Shown here piece after piece: positions 10,998 through 22,749 of a DNA stretch of 64,000 nt. Within the stretch, counting starts at the first letter, position 1; each line of letters starts with the position of its first letter. The DNA is taken from contig NC_052118.1 in the NCBI RefSeq assembly GCF_012273895.1, positions 2,170,001-2,234,000 on the forward strand. Direction: 5' to 3'. Source of the DNA: Zerene cesonia. Lineage: Eukaryota > Arthropoda > Insecta > Lepidoptera > Pieridae. Under the pieces are notes generated by a model. It searched no databases. It was not told where the DNA came from and saw nothing but the letters and a program-made list of their open reading frames with translations. Position numbers and translations under genes: made by a program.

Positions 10998-11047
10998 CGA
11001 ACTGAAACTCGCCAAGCGGAGCTATATTGGATATTTTTTTCAGTTCG
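10998..11047. repeat. 10-bp inverted repeat (hairpin)
   Basis: CGAACTGAAA at 10998-11007 and TTTCAGTTCG at 11038-11047 are exact reverse complements around a 30-base loop. No further arm pairing and no known RNA family recognised. Confidence 0.5.
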
Positions 11048-14000
11048 CTGTTCTGAAGAAAACGTTTATACGACCTTACATAAAATAAATAAACAACTTT
11101 AGAAAAATCCCACACAAACTTAACATAGGAGATGCCAGCCGCACGTCTAGTTACAAACATTTCAAATAACTTAACTCGAACCGAAATTTTATTACAGTTA
11201 ATCCTACTTACTACAAACGATAAGTCGGAATCATTTAGTTTAAGTCCACACACAGGTTCATTTCATATTTCGTTACATAATATAACCGCAGGGAAAACTC
11301 AAAACATTTTTCATGCTATAAATAAGAGTAGGTTTAATGTCTGCGTGAGTGATAGACGTATATTATTTACACCTAACAAGCTGTTATTCTTGGTGAAACA
11401 GCCGCGTATTATAATAATTTTTTGGTGAAAAGTATGGTAATATGGCCACTATGAATGTTCCTGTATTATAAAACTTCAACAAAATAGCTGTTAGATTTTT
11501 TGATGTATATTTGTTTATTGTCAATACAAGGTGTCTGTCTAACATGAAATCCCTCGACGATATCTTAAAAAGCAATGAATAAATGAAACGTTACTTCGTG
11601 TATGTAAAACATTTATATTATGTTACCACAAATGTATGAATAGATATTCGGCGACTTAAGTAAGTACTATATATATATATATAGCTTGGAATTTTATACA
11701 ATGGTGGATTACATACATCTCCGTGGACATGCATACAGATAATATAAAACATTTGTCTTAAATACAAATATAGAATTGTCTTAACATCATCTTCTCAACA
11801 AACGAAACAAGGTAACCTTACCTCGATCAAACAGACGTATGAACATAGCAATAAATCAAAAAAGTGTCCACTAAGATTTCTAGAAACTGTTTAATGCAGA
11901 CCTTTCGTCCGGTCCAATTATAAGTTAGTCCATAGCATTTACAGCGAGTTAAATTTTGTTACGTTTAGCCCACTTTCAGTTCATCCAAGTTACCTTCAAC
12001 TTTTTAACCAATCTCATTTTTACATCATTTTTTGCGATGTAACTTTTAGTGTAATTACTTCTCGGAATAACTTCGAAATGAATTTAATATCCGAACCCAT
12101 ATTATTTGCTTTGTATGGCTGGGTTATTTTATGGATTGCGTACAAAATTCGGATGAACATTTTTCATATAATTTAATACACTTCTAATTGAGAATCACGT
12201 GTACCATATATTTTTATTAACGTTACTTTTCTATTTGCATTTAAATTTTAATCTTTATAGTTGAATTTTGTTTGCGCTTTTATAAACAGGAAAGACGAGA
12301 CATGTATGACATGACTTAATAAAGAATCTGATTTTGCATATGATTTTCCTTAACAGTAAAAGATGATGTTCTTGAAAAGAAAAGACATTAAATATCCTTT
12401 CTAAAATGTCCTTATTTCTGTCATATTATATACCAATGTTTGTTAGTTATAATTATTTTAATAAAACGAATTAAAACGGATTTTAAATTACCGAAACATC
12501 TCAATTTTTTTAAATCATCGTCAGTATAAAGACTGAAAAAATTAGTAAATATAATTAATATTGTCAAACAGTTAATACAGTTAATGATTAATTCAATTTA
12601 AAATATATCAGTTATCCATTAAAAAATTAACTTCTTCAGAATTGCATGATAACCAATTACTTAGCTGTATAGTTGTTATATCATCACACGGATGCTACAT
12701 AGACCATTGACGAAATTAAACCGGAATATTTTGTGCAAAACTTTGTAACGTCAGCAACAGGCAAATAGACAGACACAAGTTACCGTATTTCATATTCCAT
12801 TTGGTGCCCGTGACATGGAATTCTGAATCCGGTTCCGTATCTTTTGTGCAAAAATGAATGAATTTGCTTTGTGACACGACTCAAAACCTAAGCGCGACTT
12901 TTCTCGAAATATGATAAAGTTTTCTTGTAGCTATTTCCATTTTAGCGCATACTCGCAGTCTCTTTTGTAGTTCACTCACTAAACTGTCCATTTTCCAATT
13001 AAAAGAGAGAACACTCTGGCACACTGACGAAGCGATAGTTATTGATTTTAGAATACATCAATAACACATTGTAGATAATAGGAAGACGTAGTCTTTACAA
13101 AACAATACACATATCAAATTGCAGTCTTATAAATTCGCGCTAAAATGATATTATTTTTTTTGGTTTAAGAAACTACTTTTTATAATACATAAAAAAGTGA
13201 AGTTGTAAATCCCACTAATACATACTTAATACGATACAATAAATATGTATGGTTATCCACTAATTGTGTCCATCCCAAAATATGATTAGTGTGAAGTAGA
13301 TTGAAGTTTGTGTTATGACAATAATATTGGAAAGTATAATTCATCCTCAAACAAATTATCGCTTGAGGTGACACTTCGTTCGAAGGCCTTCTTATCGTCA
13401 TAATAAAATCATAAATTACTTTTATTCATCTAATTAACGTGACCTTCTTTTCCTCTAAGTATTGAAGGTATCTTAATATTTGAGCACCAATGAATATAAT
13501 GCTTTTTGATTAATATCAAAATTGTCAAGTAGTCTTTCTTGAAAGAGTAAGATCAAAAATAGAAAATAAGAAAATTAATCGCAATACTTTATTACTGTTA
13601 AAAGATTTATATCGATGATAAAATATCCTATCTCCCTTTTGAAATAGTTTCTTTTAAATGATTCAAAAAATATACTAAAGTTAAAATAATTACATAAATT
13701 AAGTTCGTGTATTTACCAAAAATGCTTAAAAACTAATTAAAAAGATAACAATTGCAAATTATTAGAGCCGAAATGTTGTTTTTAATTCCATAAATAATAA
13801 AAATGTTTTTTTTTTTATAAAATCGTCGCTGGCCTGTTTAATCTATGTCAAATTAATTATATATGCAGTTACATTATAAGTACAGTTATTTATACTTTTA
13901 TTGTTGATTTTTCCTATTTATTTATATAATATACGACATCATATAATGGTTATTACAATATTAGTACTGCGCTGTGATATGCAACGCTAAGCGTATTAAT

Positions 14001-14146
14001 ATCTGTGCATCTTCATCTTCACAGCGCTTCTCGTCATATCGTGTAAATTTGGTTATAATCTCAGATATTGGATATGGCGCAAATTATTAATTTCAACCAC
14101 GTTGTTAAGGTCTCAAAGATTTATTATACGGGATTACTATTTTGTC
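11048..14146. other. Long unique AT-rich stretch
   Basis: About 3 kb with no recognisable element apart from a (TA)8 run at 11668-11683. The short open frames have AT-driven codon use and I treat them as chance. Confidence 0.45.
11668..11683. repeat. (TA)8 microsatellite
   Basis: Uninterrupted TA dinucleotide run of 16 bases. Confidence 0.9.
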
Positions 14147-14186
14147 ATAACGTTATGTTATTATAACAATAACGTTATATTATTAT
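14147..14186. repeat. Tandem pair of 18-bp units with AACGTT core
   Basis: ATAACGTTATGTTATTAT (14147-14164) and ATAACGTTATATTATTAT (14169-14186) differ at one base. Each contains the palindrome ATAACGTTAT. Confidence 0.75.
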
Positions 14187-14247
14187 ACGTAATTAAGAAG
14201 TAAGTTCAAGTTTTGACTTAGACTGTTCAATGATTTATTGAATATAA

Positions 14248-14430
14248 TCTCGATATAAATGAAATTTTCATGGTACAATATTCATTATCGTAGTCCTCCG
14301 AAACAGCTGGACCGATTCGCATACAATTTTGTGTGCATATCGGGTAGTTCTAAGAATCGGTCAACATATCTATATTTCATACCCCTTAATAATAAGTGTA
14401 AGGCAGAGCAGCGTTTGCCTCGTCAGCTTA
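14248..14430 (+). mobile_element. Helitron-like family F copy
   Basis: A (14247) precedes TCTCGATATAAATGAA. The body has CAGCTGGACCGATTCGCAT, TTTTGTGTGCATATCGGG and CTAAGAATCGGTCAACAT. The 3' end GCGTTTGCCTCGTCAGCTTA is a mutated form of the family end (...GCTAG). It aligns with the minus-strand copies at 50259 and 62505. Confidence 0.7.
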
Positions 14431-14783
14431 TAATGCAATAATTTATTACAGCAATGATTTTCTTCTTGGATTATATTAGTTATATATTATATTAGAATAC
14501 AATTCAATTTTATTTGTTTTTTTTTTAACCGAAATATATATATAACCGAAATATTAAGGGAAAATAGAAGCAACTGACTAATCGGGATTAGATTTATATT
14601 TTTGAGCAGATGAAACTTATCATTGAGAACTTTATTTTCGTATAAAATTCCATAATCATATAATTTATTAACGCGTAAACTTTCAACGCCCGCCAATTTC
14701 AAGGTTCATCCCGCAATCGTCTCCCAATAAACCATTAGAGGAAGACGCTCCCTCGTATTTCCGTTTTCTTTGTAACACCAGGT

Positions 14784-14905
14784 AGTGTGACTGACGTCGA
14801 GTGACGACATTTGACGACGAGAGTTCGGGATTCGAGGGCCACTCGGTGCACTTGACTTACGAAGCTACTTGAATGTTGGTACCGCTGTAGAACAGATAAG
14901 ATAAG
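14784..14905. promoter_or_regulatory. Possible enhancer: phased TGACG and paired GATA sites
   Basis: TGACG begins at 14792, 14802 and 14812, exactly 10 bp apart. The first is part of TGACGTC, a CRE-like core of the type bound by CREB/ATF bZIP factors. About 75 bp on, AGATAAGATAAG (about 14892) gives two overlapping GATA-factor sites. The segment is richer in GC than its surroundings and has no open frame. Function is inferred from motif spacing only. Confidence 0.3.
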
Positions 14906-16540
14906 AGAACTCTTAAAGGTTGATACTACTGCTAATATTTTGGTGAAATGACTTTACATAAAAAATTACAACCATAAAGCTTAAGCTCTAGTAAAATTAT
15001 AAAAAAGTGTTATGAAATAATAGAAACGTTTACACTATAATGAATAAAATATAACAATAAAATATTTGATAGATATCTTTAAACTAATAAGAAATTAGCT
15101 GCTTAGTACGGTTGCAATGATTTCATGGGTAAACCACATCTCCGATTTAAATCAAATTTGCAAGGAGAATAGATGGAAGCTCGGGGTCATATTCTATTTT
15201 AAAAATCAAAACCAACCTCGTCAGGCATTTGCGGCTATGTGTGGACCCGTCTATTGACTTATAAATCTTGGAGACAATATAATAATCACTTCTACAAAAG
15301 CTAGCTCTACAATTTTTTTGTTTTATAATACCTTCTATAATAAAAATTAAGTATTGAATATTTCTGGAAAAATAGAAAACGAATAAACGCAAAGATGAAT
15401 AAAATATGATTCATAAACCGGCCAATATAATATGCAAAATATTCGCATATTTTAATGAAAATCCATTTGTTACTCTGTAAACATATATCAGTGCATCGCA
15501 ATAATTATGAGGTTACACGCATTCAATAAATAACCTGCATTGATTAAAATTTTCTGTAATGAGTTATTTATGCACCGTTTTGGCGCTGGCAAATTTCTGG
15601 ATTAAAATAATATGAGCGGAGGGACTTACTAATTGACATCATTGAAAGCCTTCATGGCTTTGTAGCTCTCATACATGCGAAGCCCCGTGTCTCTTATGGG
15701 GACGAGGGTATGGACCCGCGGACTTTAATGCGTGGTTCACACCGCTTTATCTCATTGTTTAGTACATTAGAGGCAAAAGTGAAAATTTCTAAAATTCTTT
15801 TGGTGGGAATATCAAAAAGATAGATTTTTTTTTATACAGAGTGTCTCCCCCGTATTATAGTGTCTTGTACTTATGCTTTATCATTTGCTTATTATGTAAA
15901 AAAACATCCATTTTCTAATTTTATTGTTTAAGTGTTTGTACGTAATCAATCACGAGAACACATATTAATGCGTTCACCATTACGTATCATAGAATAATAA
16001 TGACATATTCATTTAGTATGAGTGTGTGTAATTGAAAATATATTTTAGTGTTATTGCATTGTATTAATATGTATAAACAATTTGATAAAATTAATATATA
16101 CCGATAAAAGGTAGCCTGAATTAGTATGTATGTTCAAAAGACAATTTAAAGATAGTGATGGAGTAAATAGTCTAACAATAATAATTAATTGTTTGACTAA
16201 TTAATTAAACAACTATTTACATAAAACACACTTCAATCATAGTATCGTCTTAATTTTGCTCACTGTTTCCTCTATAAAGGCGATCCTGATAAGGGCGATA
16301 AGATAAACTCATGAAATTATTGTATTTCCACCGTTCCTTGATAAGTGTACAAAGTTTGAATTAAGCTTTCCGGTCAAAGTGGGTCAAAATCCAGTCTACA
16401 AAGTTACATGTGAAAGCAACAAAGCGTTTGACTATTTTTTTTATCCTTACTATTTGTCAGGTTAATTGTATTGTATGAAATGATTGATTGCTTGTTTGTA
16501 TTTAAGTGTAGCGTAATTAGGAATTGTTACTAGCATGTAA
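14906..16540. other. Unique AT-rich stretch
   Basis: No element or exon recognised. 15655-15740 is richer in GC but I could not fold it into a tRNA or place it in a family. Confidence 0.45.
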
Positions 16541-16608
16541 TACTAGAGGAGACCGTATGAGGTCAGCCTTCACCCGTCTAATAACGAAATAAGACCTATT
16601 TTAATGAC
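16541..16608 (+). repeat. Interspersed repeat family L, copy 1
   Basis: AGAGGAGACCGTATGAGGTC and following bases match 37663-37730 (AGAAGACCATATGAGGTC) over about 65 bases with moderate identity. It abuts a family B body at 16615, so L may be an alternative 5' part of a B-related element. Confidence 0.45.
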
Positions 16609-16614
16609 GCATAT

Positions 16615-16739
16615 GGGCTGTAGGCCCGTTTCCTTTCCTCAACCTTCCCAGTCCATTTCTTCTTTCTAGCCGTTAATCCTTTCTTTATCCCTTACCCCTT
16701 CCCTTTCCCCCTAAAAAGCGGGCATCATATAAAAAAAAA
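16615..16739 (+). mobile_element. Retroposon family B copy with A-tail
   Basis: GGCCCGTTTCCTTTCC, then several CCTTTC/CCCTT blocks, AAAAAGCGGGCA and ATCATATAAAAAAAAAT. The middle of the family (the CACCGCCCATGAACA block) is deleted so the pyrimidine body joins the tail directly. The tail of nine A shows the retroposon orientation. Confidence 0.65.
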
Positions 16740-17395
16740 TTATTTATATTACGGCTTAATAGTTTGCCTACAGAAACTGGACATTCTTCTGTCCTATGTG
16801 TGTTTCCTGTGTCCTCTTCTTGTGATTAAACGTATGTCATGGCTACGGAAGTTCATGTCATATTCCATAAGCGCTACAGATTTTGATGTTGTTGCATGAT
16901 AAGCTTTAAAATGACGATTTATATAACCAAAACCCCCGGATGTAGCCGTATGATGAAAACGCGGTTATTGAATTTTCAATCAAGTGCAATGACGTTGAAA
17001 GAATAATTTATTTGTTGCGGCTTTCCTGTGGTTCCCATTGATGTCGAAATGCCTTTGAAACGTAGTGCTCTATTTATTCGCACCTAGACCTTTTTGGCAA
17101 AAACGGGCAATCATTATTCGTGATTAAACGATCTTTTATACGAGATTTTTTGGTTTCGCTTAATTTACCGTGGCACTTTTCCTTATACCATTTGTTTAGG
17201 TGGTTTAGGTAATGATACCCATGCATACGTTAGTCATGAATAGGTCCTGTTGATATTACGTTCGATTTTTAATTTGTATGCGCATGGTAATTCTTATATA
17301 CCTACACATTGGAACTAAAACTCAAACATTCGTTTAATCTATTGGACTGCTAGAAACACTTTTGAATCGTCCTATCATTTACCACCGTTACGAAT

Positions 17396-17445
17396 AACAG
17401 TTTCTACAGAAAAGAGCCGGCAAGTCTCTGAGTTGTTGACCTTTT
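17396..17445 (+). repeat. LINE-tail-like fragment, copy 1
   Basis: CAGTTTCTACAGAAAAGAGC CGGCAAG then CTCTG matches 54679-54740 (CAGTTTCTACAGAGATGAGC). I associate this motif with 3' regions of a lepidopteran LINE, from memory only. Confidence 0.4.
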
Positions 17446-17454
17446 TATTACATA

Positions 17455-17810
17455 CTAGCTTTTGCCCGCGGGTTCGCACGCGTTTATTCGGGGTAGTTCA
17501 ATAGATGTTATCTACTATATAAAAATAAGTCGGGTTTTCCTTCCTGACGCTATAACTTCAGAACGCACGAACCGATTTCCACGGTTTTGCATTCGTTGGA
17601 AAGGTCTCGGGCTCCGTGAGGTTTATAGCAAAGAAAATTGGCGAAACGGAGTTCGCCGGGTTTGCTAGTTATACATATGAACCTTCCACTTGGAACCTTT
17701 TCTCTTCATTCTATCTATTAAAAAAACCCATCAAAATCCATGGCGAAATTTTAAAGATTTAAGCGTACATAGGGACAGAGAAAGCGACTTTGTTTTATAC
17801 TATGTAGTGA
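17455..17810 (-). mobile_element. Helitron-like family D copy split by family E
   Basis: On the minus strand it begins A|TCACTACATAGTATAAAAC (17810 downwards) and ends ...GCGGGCAAAAGCTAG|T (17455). It aligns with the uninterrupted copy at 29511-29698. Family E at 17511-17668 lies inside it. Removing E restores GATGTTA-TTATACAT exactly as in the intact copy. Without the insert the element is about 198 bp. No coding capacity. Confidence 0.85.
17511..17668 (+). mobile_element. Helitron-like family E, complete, nested in D
   Basis: Preceded by A (17510), it starts TCTACTATATAAAAATAAG and ends GTTTGCTAG followed by T (17669). A stem GGCGAA/TTCGCC with a 6-base loop (17640-17657) ends 11 bases before the end of CTAG's upstream sequence. 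There is no target duplication. These are the diagnostic features of Helitrons: insertion between A and T, 5' TC, 3' hairpin and CTRR end. At 158 bp it is non-autonomous. Confidence 0.85.
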
Positions 17811-19032
17811 TAAAGTTAATCTGTATTATATATATCATTTTTATTTTCTAGCGTCCAACAAACATTAAATAAATAAATCACAATTAGCATCAATAATAAA
17901 CGTTTGTCCAATTTTTTTGTTGTAATTGTTGTAATCTACATTTGAACAAAATATTTCAAATTAAAAGACATAACATACAATATGCACAGGGATTAAATTT
18001 TACACAGAGTAAGTTCTGTTAAATACCCACATGGTTGAAATTATAATGTGCTTTCAAATTTTAGTACTTTCTCAAACGATGTTAGCGTATATGTGTCAAA
18101 AGTTTACGACTATTCCCACTCAGTGCAATTTGTCGCAAACAAATTCTCATATTTCCATTAAATGAAACGATTGTAAGATGAATTTCTACCTTATATTTTG
18201 ATTAGATATTTGAAAATCACCATGCATGTTGAACCTTCAGTAAAGTTAAAAAAAATATAATCAGTACTAATACTTAAAAATGTTTATACAATATTTGTTT
18301 TAAGAATAGAACAAACAATGACCATCCTCTCGTGGACAACTTTTTTCTCTTTTTCCAATCATCAAATTTGTTTCATAGACTAAACTTGCGGCTTCATTTT
18401 CATTTCCATTTGTATTTTGGTTAGTTGTACACACATATTTTATTGAACAACTTATAACGCTAAACGTGTGGCTAATTATAAGATAGAGACAAGATGATCT
18501 CATTTATCTACAATAGGTACTGATATTAATCGAATAAGATTTTTAAAAATCTCATTCCGACTTCGATAATCTCGCTCAAACTAAAATATAAGCCGATGAT
18601 ACATGAAGCGATTAGCACGCTGCACCCTGCATGTACAAAGGTTATAAACGTAACACAAGAGCCAAGGACTTTTCAAGGTCAAAATAGTAATTGAGTGGAA
18701 CCTACACGGTCGTTGTTATGTTAATTAATAAATTCCACGAAATGGCCGGCCTCGCAACACGGTCCCGTAATTTCAAATTGTTCACCTCACACGACATTGT
18801 TTAAGAATTGGGTCAGAAATTACTTTGTCAGCGTCTATGTAATTTTTAATTGTTATGTGAGAAGGAAATTTTAACAAGGGACATAATATTGTGTTGTGAT
18901 TTAATAACCGGGCTGGTGTAATGGCTTACGTGTATCAATTTTGAATCTTCATATCACTTAGCACTAAAGTGGCCCCTTGGGACTATTATAATTGCGTTAT
19001 TGTTTGGAATTACTAAAAACAATAAGATATTA
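17811..19032. other. Unique stretch
   Basis: AT-rich to 18540. 18541-18830 is richer in GC and looks unique, but no exon with supported splice sites was found. Confidence 0.4.
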
Positions 19033-19267
19033 AAGCCCGTCACACACGTAGTTATAATATTTCTATACAAATATTTAAGTGACTACACACGCAACCATAA
19101 TAATAATACATATATAAATTATATTTATTTGATGACACTAACTTAGACCGTAATTTATATTATCGCTTATTAATATAAAGTTAGAGACTATCAAAAAAAT
19201 GAATGATAAAATATACATCATAGCACGGCATATATAGTATTATAATAGGGACGTGTGTTTCGGGCTT
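19033..19267. mobile_element. MITE-like element with about 31-bp inverted ends
   Basis: The left end AAGCCCGTCACACACGTAG...TTATAATAT and the right end (reverse complement AAGCCCGAAACACACGTCCC...TTATAATAC) are inverted repeats with few mismatches. TA lies immediately outside both ends (19031-19032, 19268-19269). A subterminal copy of the end motif (GTGACTACACACGCAACC) lies near 19079. The length of 235 bp, lack of coding and TA flanks suggest a non-autonomous Tc1/mariner-type element. A degenerate TTAA reading (piggyBac-like) is an alternative. Confidence 0.65.
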
Positions 19268-19507
19268 TATATTGCTTTATTCACGAATATTGAAAGAACC
19301 GTAATATGAAATTCTGTAAGAAACGACGAAGCAATTATTTACACGCACTATTCAAATGGATTTATTGTGATGACCACAATATTACATGAAAATTTTAACT
19401 ATTTTAATTAAAGATAATCTACGATATAGTTTAATACTTTGTCTGGTAGTAAGAGTAAATGCAATAAGCAAAATAAACAAATGTACAAAATAGAACATCA
19501 CGACAAT

Positions 19508-19702
19508 TTTTGAATGGGAAAGTTTGTTTGTTTGGATGTTTGTCCGTTAATCACGTAGAAACTACAGAACGGAATTTGATGTAATTTGGTATACAGGCAG
19601 GGTATGAGCTAACTTGGGGATAGAATACTTTTGTGGATTAAATGCTCCCTTGGGATAAAACAGGAATCTTGATATCCGGTCGGCGCCGGGACAAGGGTCT
19701 AG
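19508..19702 (+). mobile_element. Helitron-like family G copy
   Basis: GGGAAAGTTTGTTTGTTTGG, GGTATACAGGCAGGGTATGA, AATGCTCCCTTGGGATAAAA and TTGATATCCGG match 43361-43556 in order. It ends GGGTCTAG (19699-19702). The left terminus is eroded. Confidence 0.7.
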
Positions 19703-20332
19703 GTAAAGTCCTATACGTTTCATTTTAACCAAAAGCCCAGCATTCGATAATAGACCAAGTGCGAATGATGTAGCGCCTAACATCTAGTAATAAACATTGT
19801 AATAAACAAATAACCTCCAGGGCCAAAAGAGCTCGGACGTATGCATACGATAGTGGACAAACTTTCACATGACGCTTGAACGTTAAAAAAACTTCATTTC
19901 ACGGCCGAAGCGAAGTGGGACGCAATTAAAATTTAACGAAAAAATAACCGTTTGAAAAACAAAGGGTGCCGACGTGAGCGTTCAACTTTTTTAACCCATC
20001 AGAAGTAAGTACGTACATCCTTTTTACGATTTCACACGTTTCATGCGGAATGGTTTGAAACGGTTTCTCGTTCAGCGAACGTTTTAAAAACGACACATAA
20101 TAGAAACTTTTGAAAAGTTTCATTCGAATAATTTACGTCTGTTTTATGACCATGCCATTAATTGCTAAAAGTAAAAAATTATCAATTTTGGTTCACAAGT
20201 TTACTTCTAGTTATTTATAATAATAATTATAATTCTTTATTTGCGTAATGTGTGTACAAAAGATAACAAAGAAAATACTAAACTGTTCTGATGTTTAACC
20301 CGCACAAATTTTCTTTTACTCAGAAATCAAAC
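19703..20332. other. Unique stretch
   Basis: The part at 19800-20130 is richer in GC, without recognisable exon or repeat. TAATTCTTTATTTG near 20230 resembles a reverse-oriented LINE polyadenylation tail but is too short to call. Confidence 0.4.
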
Positions 20333-20602
20333 GGGTAATGGTGACTCAGTGGCAAGGACCCCGGACTTCAATCGAAGATTTGTTTTTCAAAACAAGACAA
20401 AAATACGAATTTATTTAATTGATCTGCCCATTATCCACATCACCTCTGATCCAAACAGGGAGAGAAAATATCGAATATAAGAAAACCGGCATGTCCAAGA
20501 ATTAAAAGGTCGACCACATGTTACATCTGCCAGCCCGCACTTGTCCAGCGTGGTGGATTATGCTCTGAAACAATGTCTCTACAGTGAAATGATGATGATG
20601 AC
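20333..20602 (+). mobile_element. SINE copy, diverged, part of head lost
   Basis: A box TGACTCAGTGG (20342-20352), then GACTTCAATCGAAG, after which the B-box region is deleted. The body blocks ACCGGCATGTCCAAGAATTA, CCCGCACTTGTCCAGCGTGG and the tail GATGATGATGA follow in the same order as at 33584. Far more diverged than the two young copies. Confidence 0.8.
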
Positions 20603-21943
20603 GTAGAATTGCAATAATTATACATGTATTTTGACGCTCGTGCTATTTATGTATATCTTTAAAAACAACTCTCAAGTAAACTACGTAGAAAGTCGGAAGA
20701 AAGGGATTTTATTCCAGAGCGAAAACGGCACAGTAATCTGTAGCAGGTTAACTTCAAAAAAATTCAAAGCAGATACTTATAAAACAAGTAAAAACATCAG
20801 CTTAATTACTTTACCGTCTATCAATAATAAAATACATTACGCAAGAAGTGAAAACTATTGATTCCAATCGAAATAAAATAAACATTTGCTATAAGGATAA
20901 TATAATACATACCTATGTAATTTGTTACACAAATTATTGAATTAATCTTCACTTAATATTCAACTTTACGTCGCTGACATAATAATATTTTTCATTTGAA
21001 TTAAGTAAAGAAAGTAATTCATTCATTTCGTGAAGGTCGTAGTTTTGAGTGCGGTATAGTTTAGATTGGCTGATAAAGATTTTAATATGAGCCGGAACTA
21101 TCGTGCGGAGCCCCAAAAGACAAGGAAAATAACCCACACATTTGTTTCACTTTATCAAATAATTGATATTTATTTAGAATGTTCGATAAACACGCTAGTT
21201 TTTTAAACGGTGTTGTCGAAGGTAGCAAGTTGATCACTTATCTGGCAAATGACATTTTCCTTTCCGTATATTCCTTAAAAATTAAATAAATTTTTGTTTT
21301 TTCAAGTATTATCCCAACAATAAATATTTGAAATTCGATTATTGACAGATCATTTACAAACAATATTATTTTCATAATGGTTTCCCAACAAGCCTCAATC
21401 TTCAAGAGAGCTTTGTATAACAATAAACAATATTTAATTGTAACTCGATTTCGTAAATAGCACTTAACAATTCAGGAGAAACAGAACAATACAATATTCA
21501 TAGTGTACGACTGGTACAGTCGCCAAAAAAATATATTTATCTCGCACTTTATTAGAACAAAATACGCTTCACGCTACATAAATAACACATCATCCAAGTA
21601 TTATCCAGCTGAGTGTACGAATGTAATTTGCAAATGAAAAATGACTTTGGGGGAGCGGTCGCACCGTGGGGCTAAATATTTCGTGCAATATATTTGTACG
21701 GTAGAAGGGAAAGGAAAAAATGCGGACGCTAATTTTAATGTGCCTGATTGTACCGCACTAAAAGGCTGCAAAATTTCCAGAATAAATCACGTTAATGAAT
21801 TTTTCTTACAGGTTATGTGAGATGAAAAGATTAAGCTGTTATGTCTAAAAATTAAACAAACGCTAAACATACATATAACATATTATGTTATTTTTAGACG
21901 GGATTTTCTTGACAAAGTATACGTACAAAATAAACCCTTAATG

Positions 21944-21967
21944 ATATATATATATATATATATATAT
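21944..21967. repeat. (AT)12 microsatellite
   Basis: Uninterrupted AT run of 24 bases. Confidence 0.9.
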
Positions 21968-22022
21968 TAGCTAGTCTAAATATAAATAAAAATATTGAAC
22001 ATATTCGGTGCACCATAACGGT

Positions 22023-22064
22023 TTTATACGTCTGTATGCGTACGCTTTATACGTCTGTATGCGT
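22023..22064. repeat. Tandem duplication of TTTATACGTCTGTATGCGT
   Basis: The 19-base unit is exact at 22023-22041 and 22046-22064 (period 23). Confidence 0.85.
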
Positions 22065-22347
22065 GCTCCAATATGTGAACGTTGATCAACCACAGACACA
22101 CACCTACAATAAACAAAAAACGCCAAATATTTCTCTTTTATCATTTCTATATAAATAATTCACAAATACCGTTGCTAGGAGAGAAATAATCCAGAGCCTA
22201 ACAAGAATTGTCGGAGATTATCTACTTTAATACAGCCGACATTAACTCTTCACTTTTGTTCGACAAGACTTATTCATAGCTTAAAGAACCACGAAATATT
22301 TTATGGTCGAAACATGAAAATTATAAGATATTTTAATTGATGGTGTA

Positions 22348-22505
22348 CTAGCGATCCGCTTGGGCTTCGTCCATGGTACATATATAGCCTAGAGTTTTCC
22401 TCAATAAATTTGTAATCTAACACTGAAACAATTTTTCAAATCGGACCAGTAGTGTTTGAGATTAGTGCGTTCAAACAAACAAACTCTTCATAATATTAGT
22501 ATAGA
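22348..22505 (-). mobile_element. Helitron-like family C copy, complete
   Basis: On the minus strand it starts A|TCTATACTAATATTATGAAG and runs through GTTTGTTTGAACGCACTAAT to ...GATCGCTAG|T. Both ends and the A/T flanks are present. The 158-bp length matches the copies at 53012 and 63662. Confidence 0.8.
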
Positions 22506-22721
22506 TAACAGAGAGGTTTAACTAATAGCTTATTACAAAAATTTGCCTTGACGTTGTATTTGGCTTTCTGTTTGCTCATTTTACGTTCATCTATAGCATT
22601 CTGAATTTTGTATAGGTACGTATCACCACAATATGGGATATGGAGCGTACGTAAGAAAAATTAGGATTATATATATGTAGTTGCTTTTTACAAAGGTGAT
22701 AATCAATTGAGAAAAAAATAG

Positions 22722-22749
22722 AAAATCGTGTTATGACTCTAATGAAAAT
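22722..22749 (+). repeat. Dispersed short direct repeat, copy 1
   Basis: AAAATCGTGTTATGACTCTA ATGAAAAT matches 59259-59287 in the same orientation with one substitution and one extra base. The flanks diverge. Family unknown. Confidence 0.6.

Larger units (their letters stand above)
20603..22347. other. Unique stretch with an AT tract and a small tandem repeat
   Basis: Holds the (AT)n tract at 21944-21967 and the repeat at 22023-22064. The segment 21640-21790 is richer in GC and looks unique. No exon supported. Confidence 0.4.

Noticed and set aside
15655..15740. Possible tRNA-like or SINE segment
   Set aside because: No B box, no foldable T-arm and no second copy.
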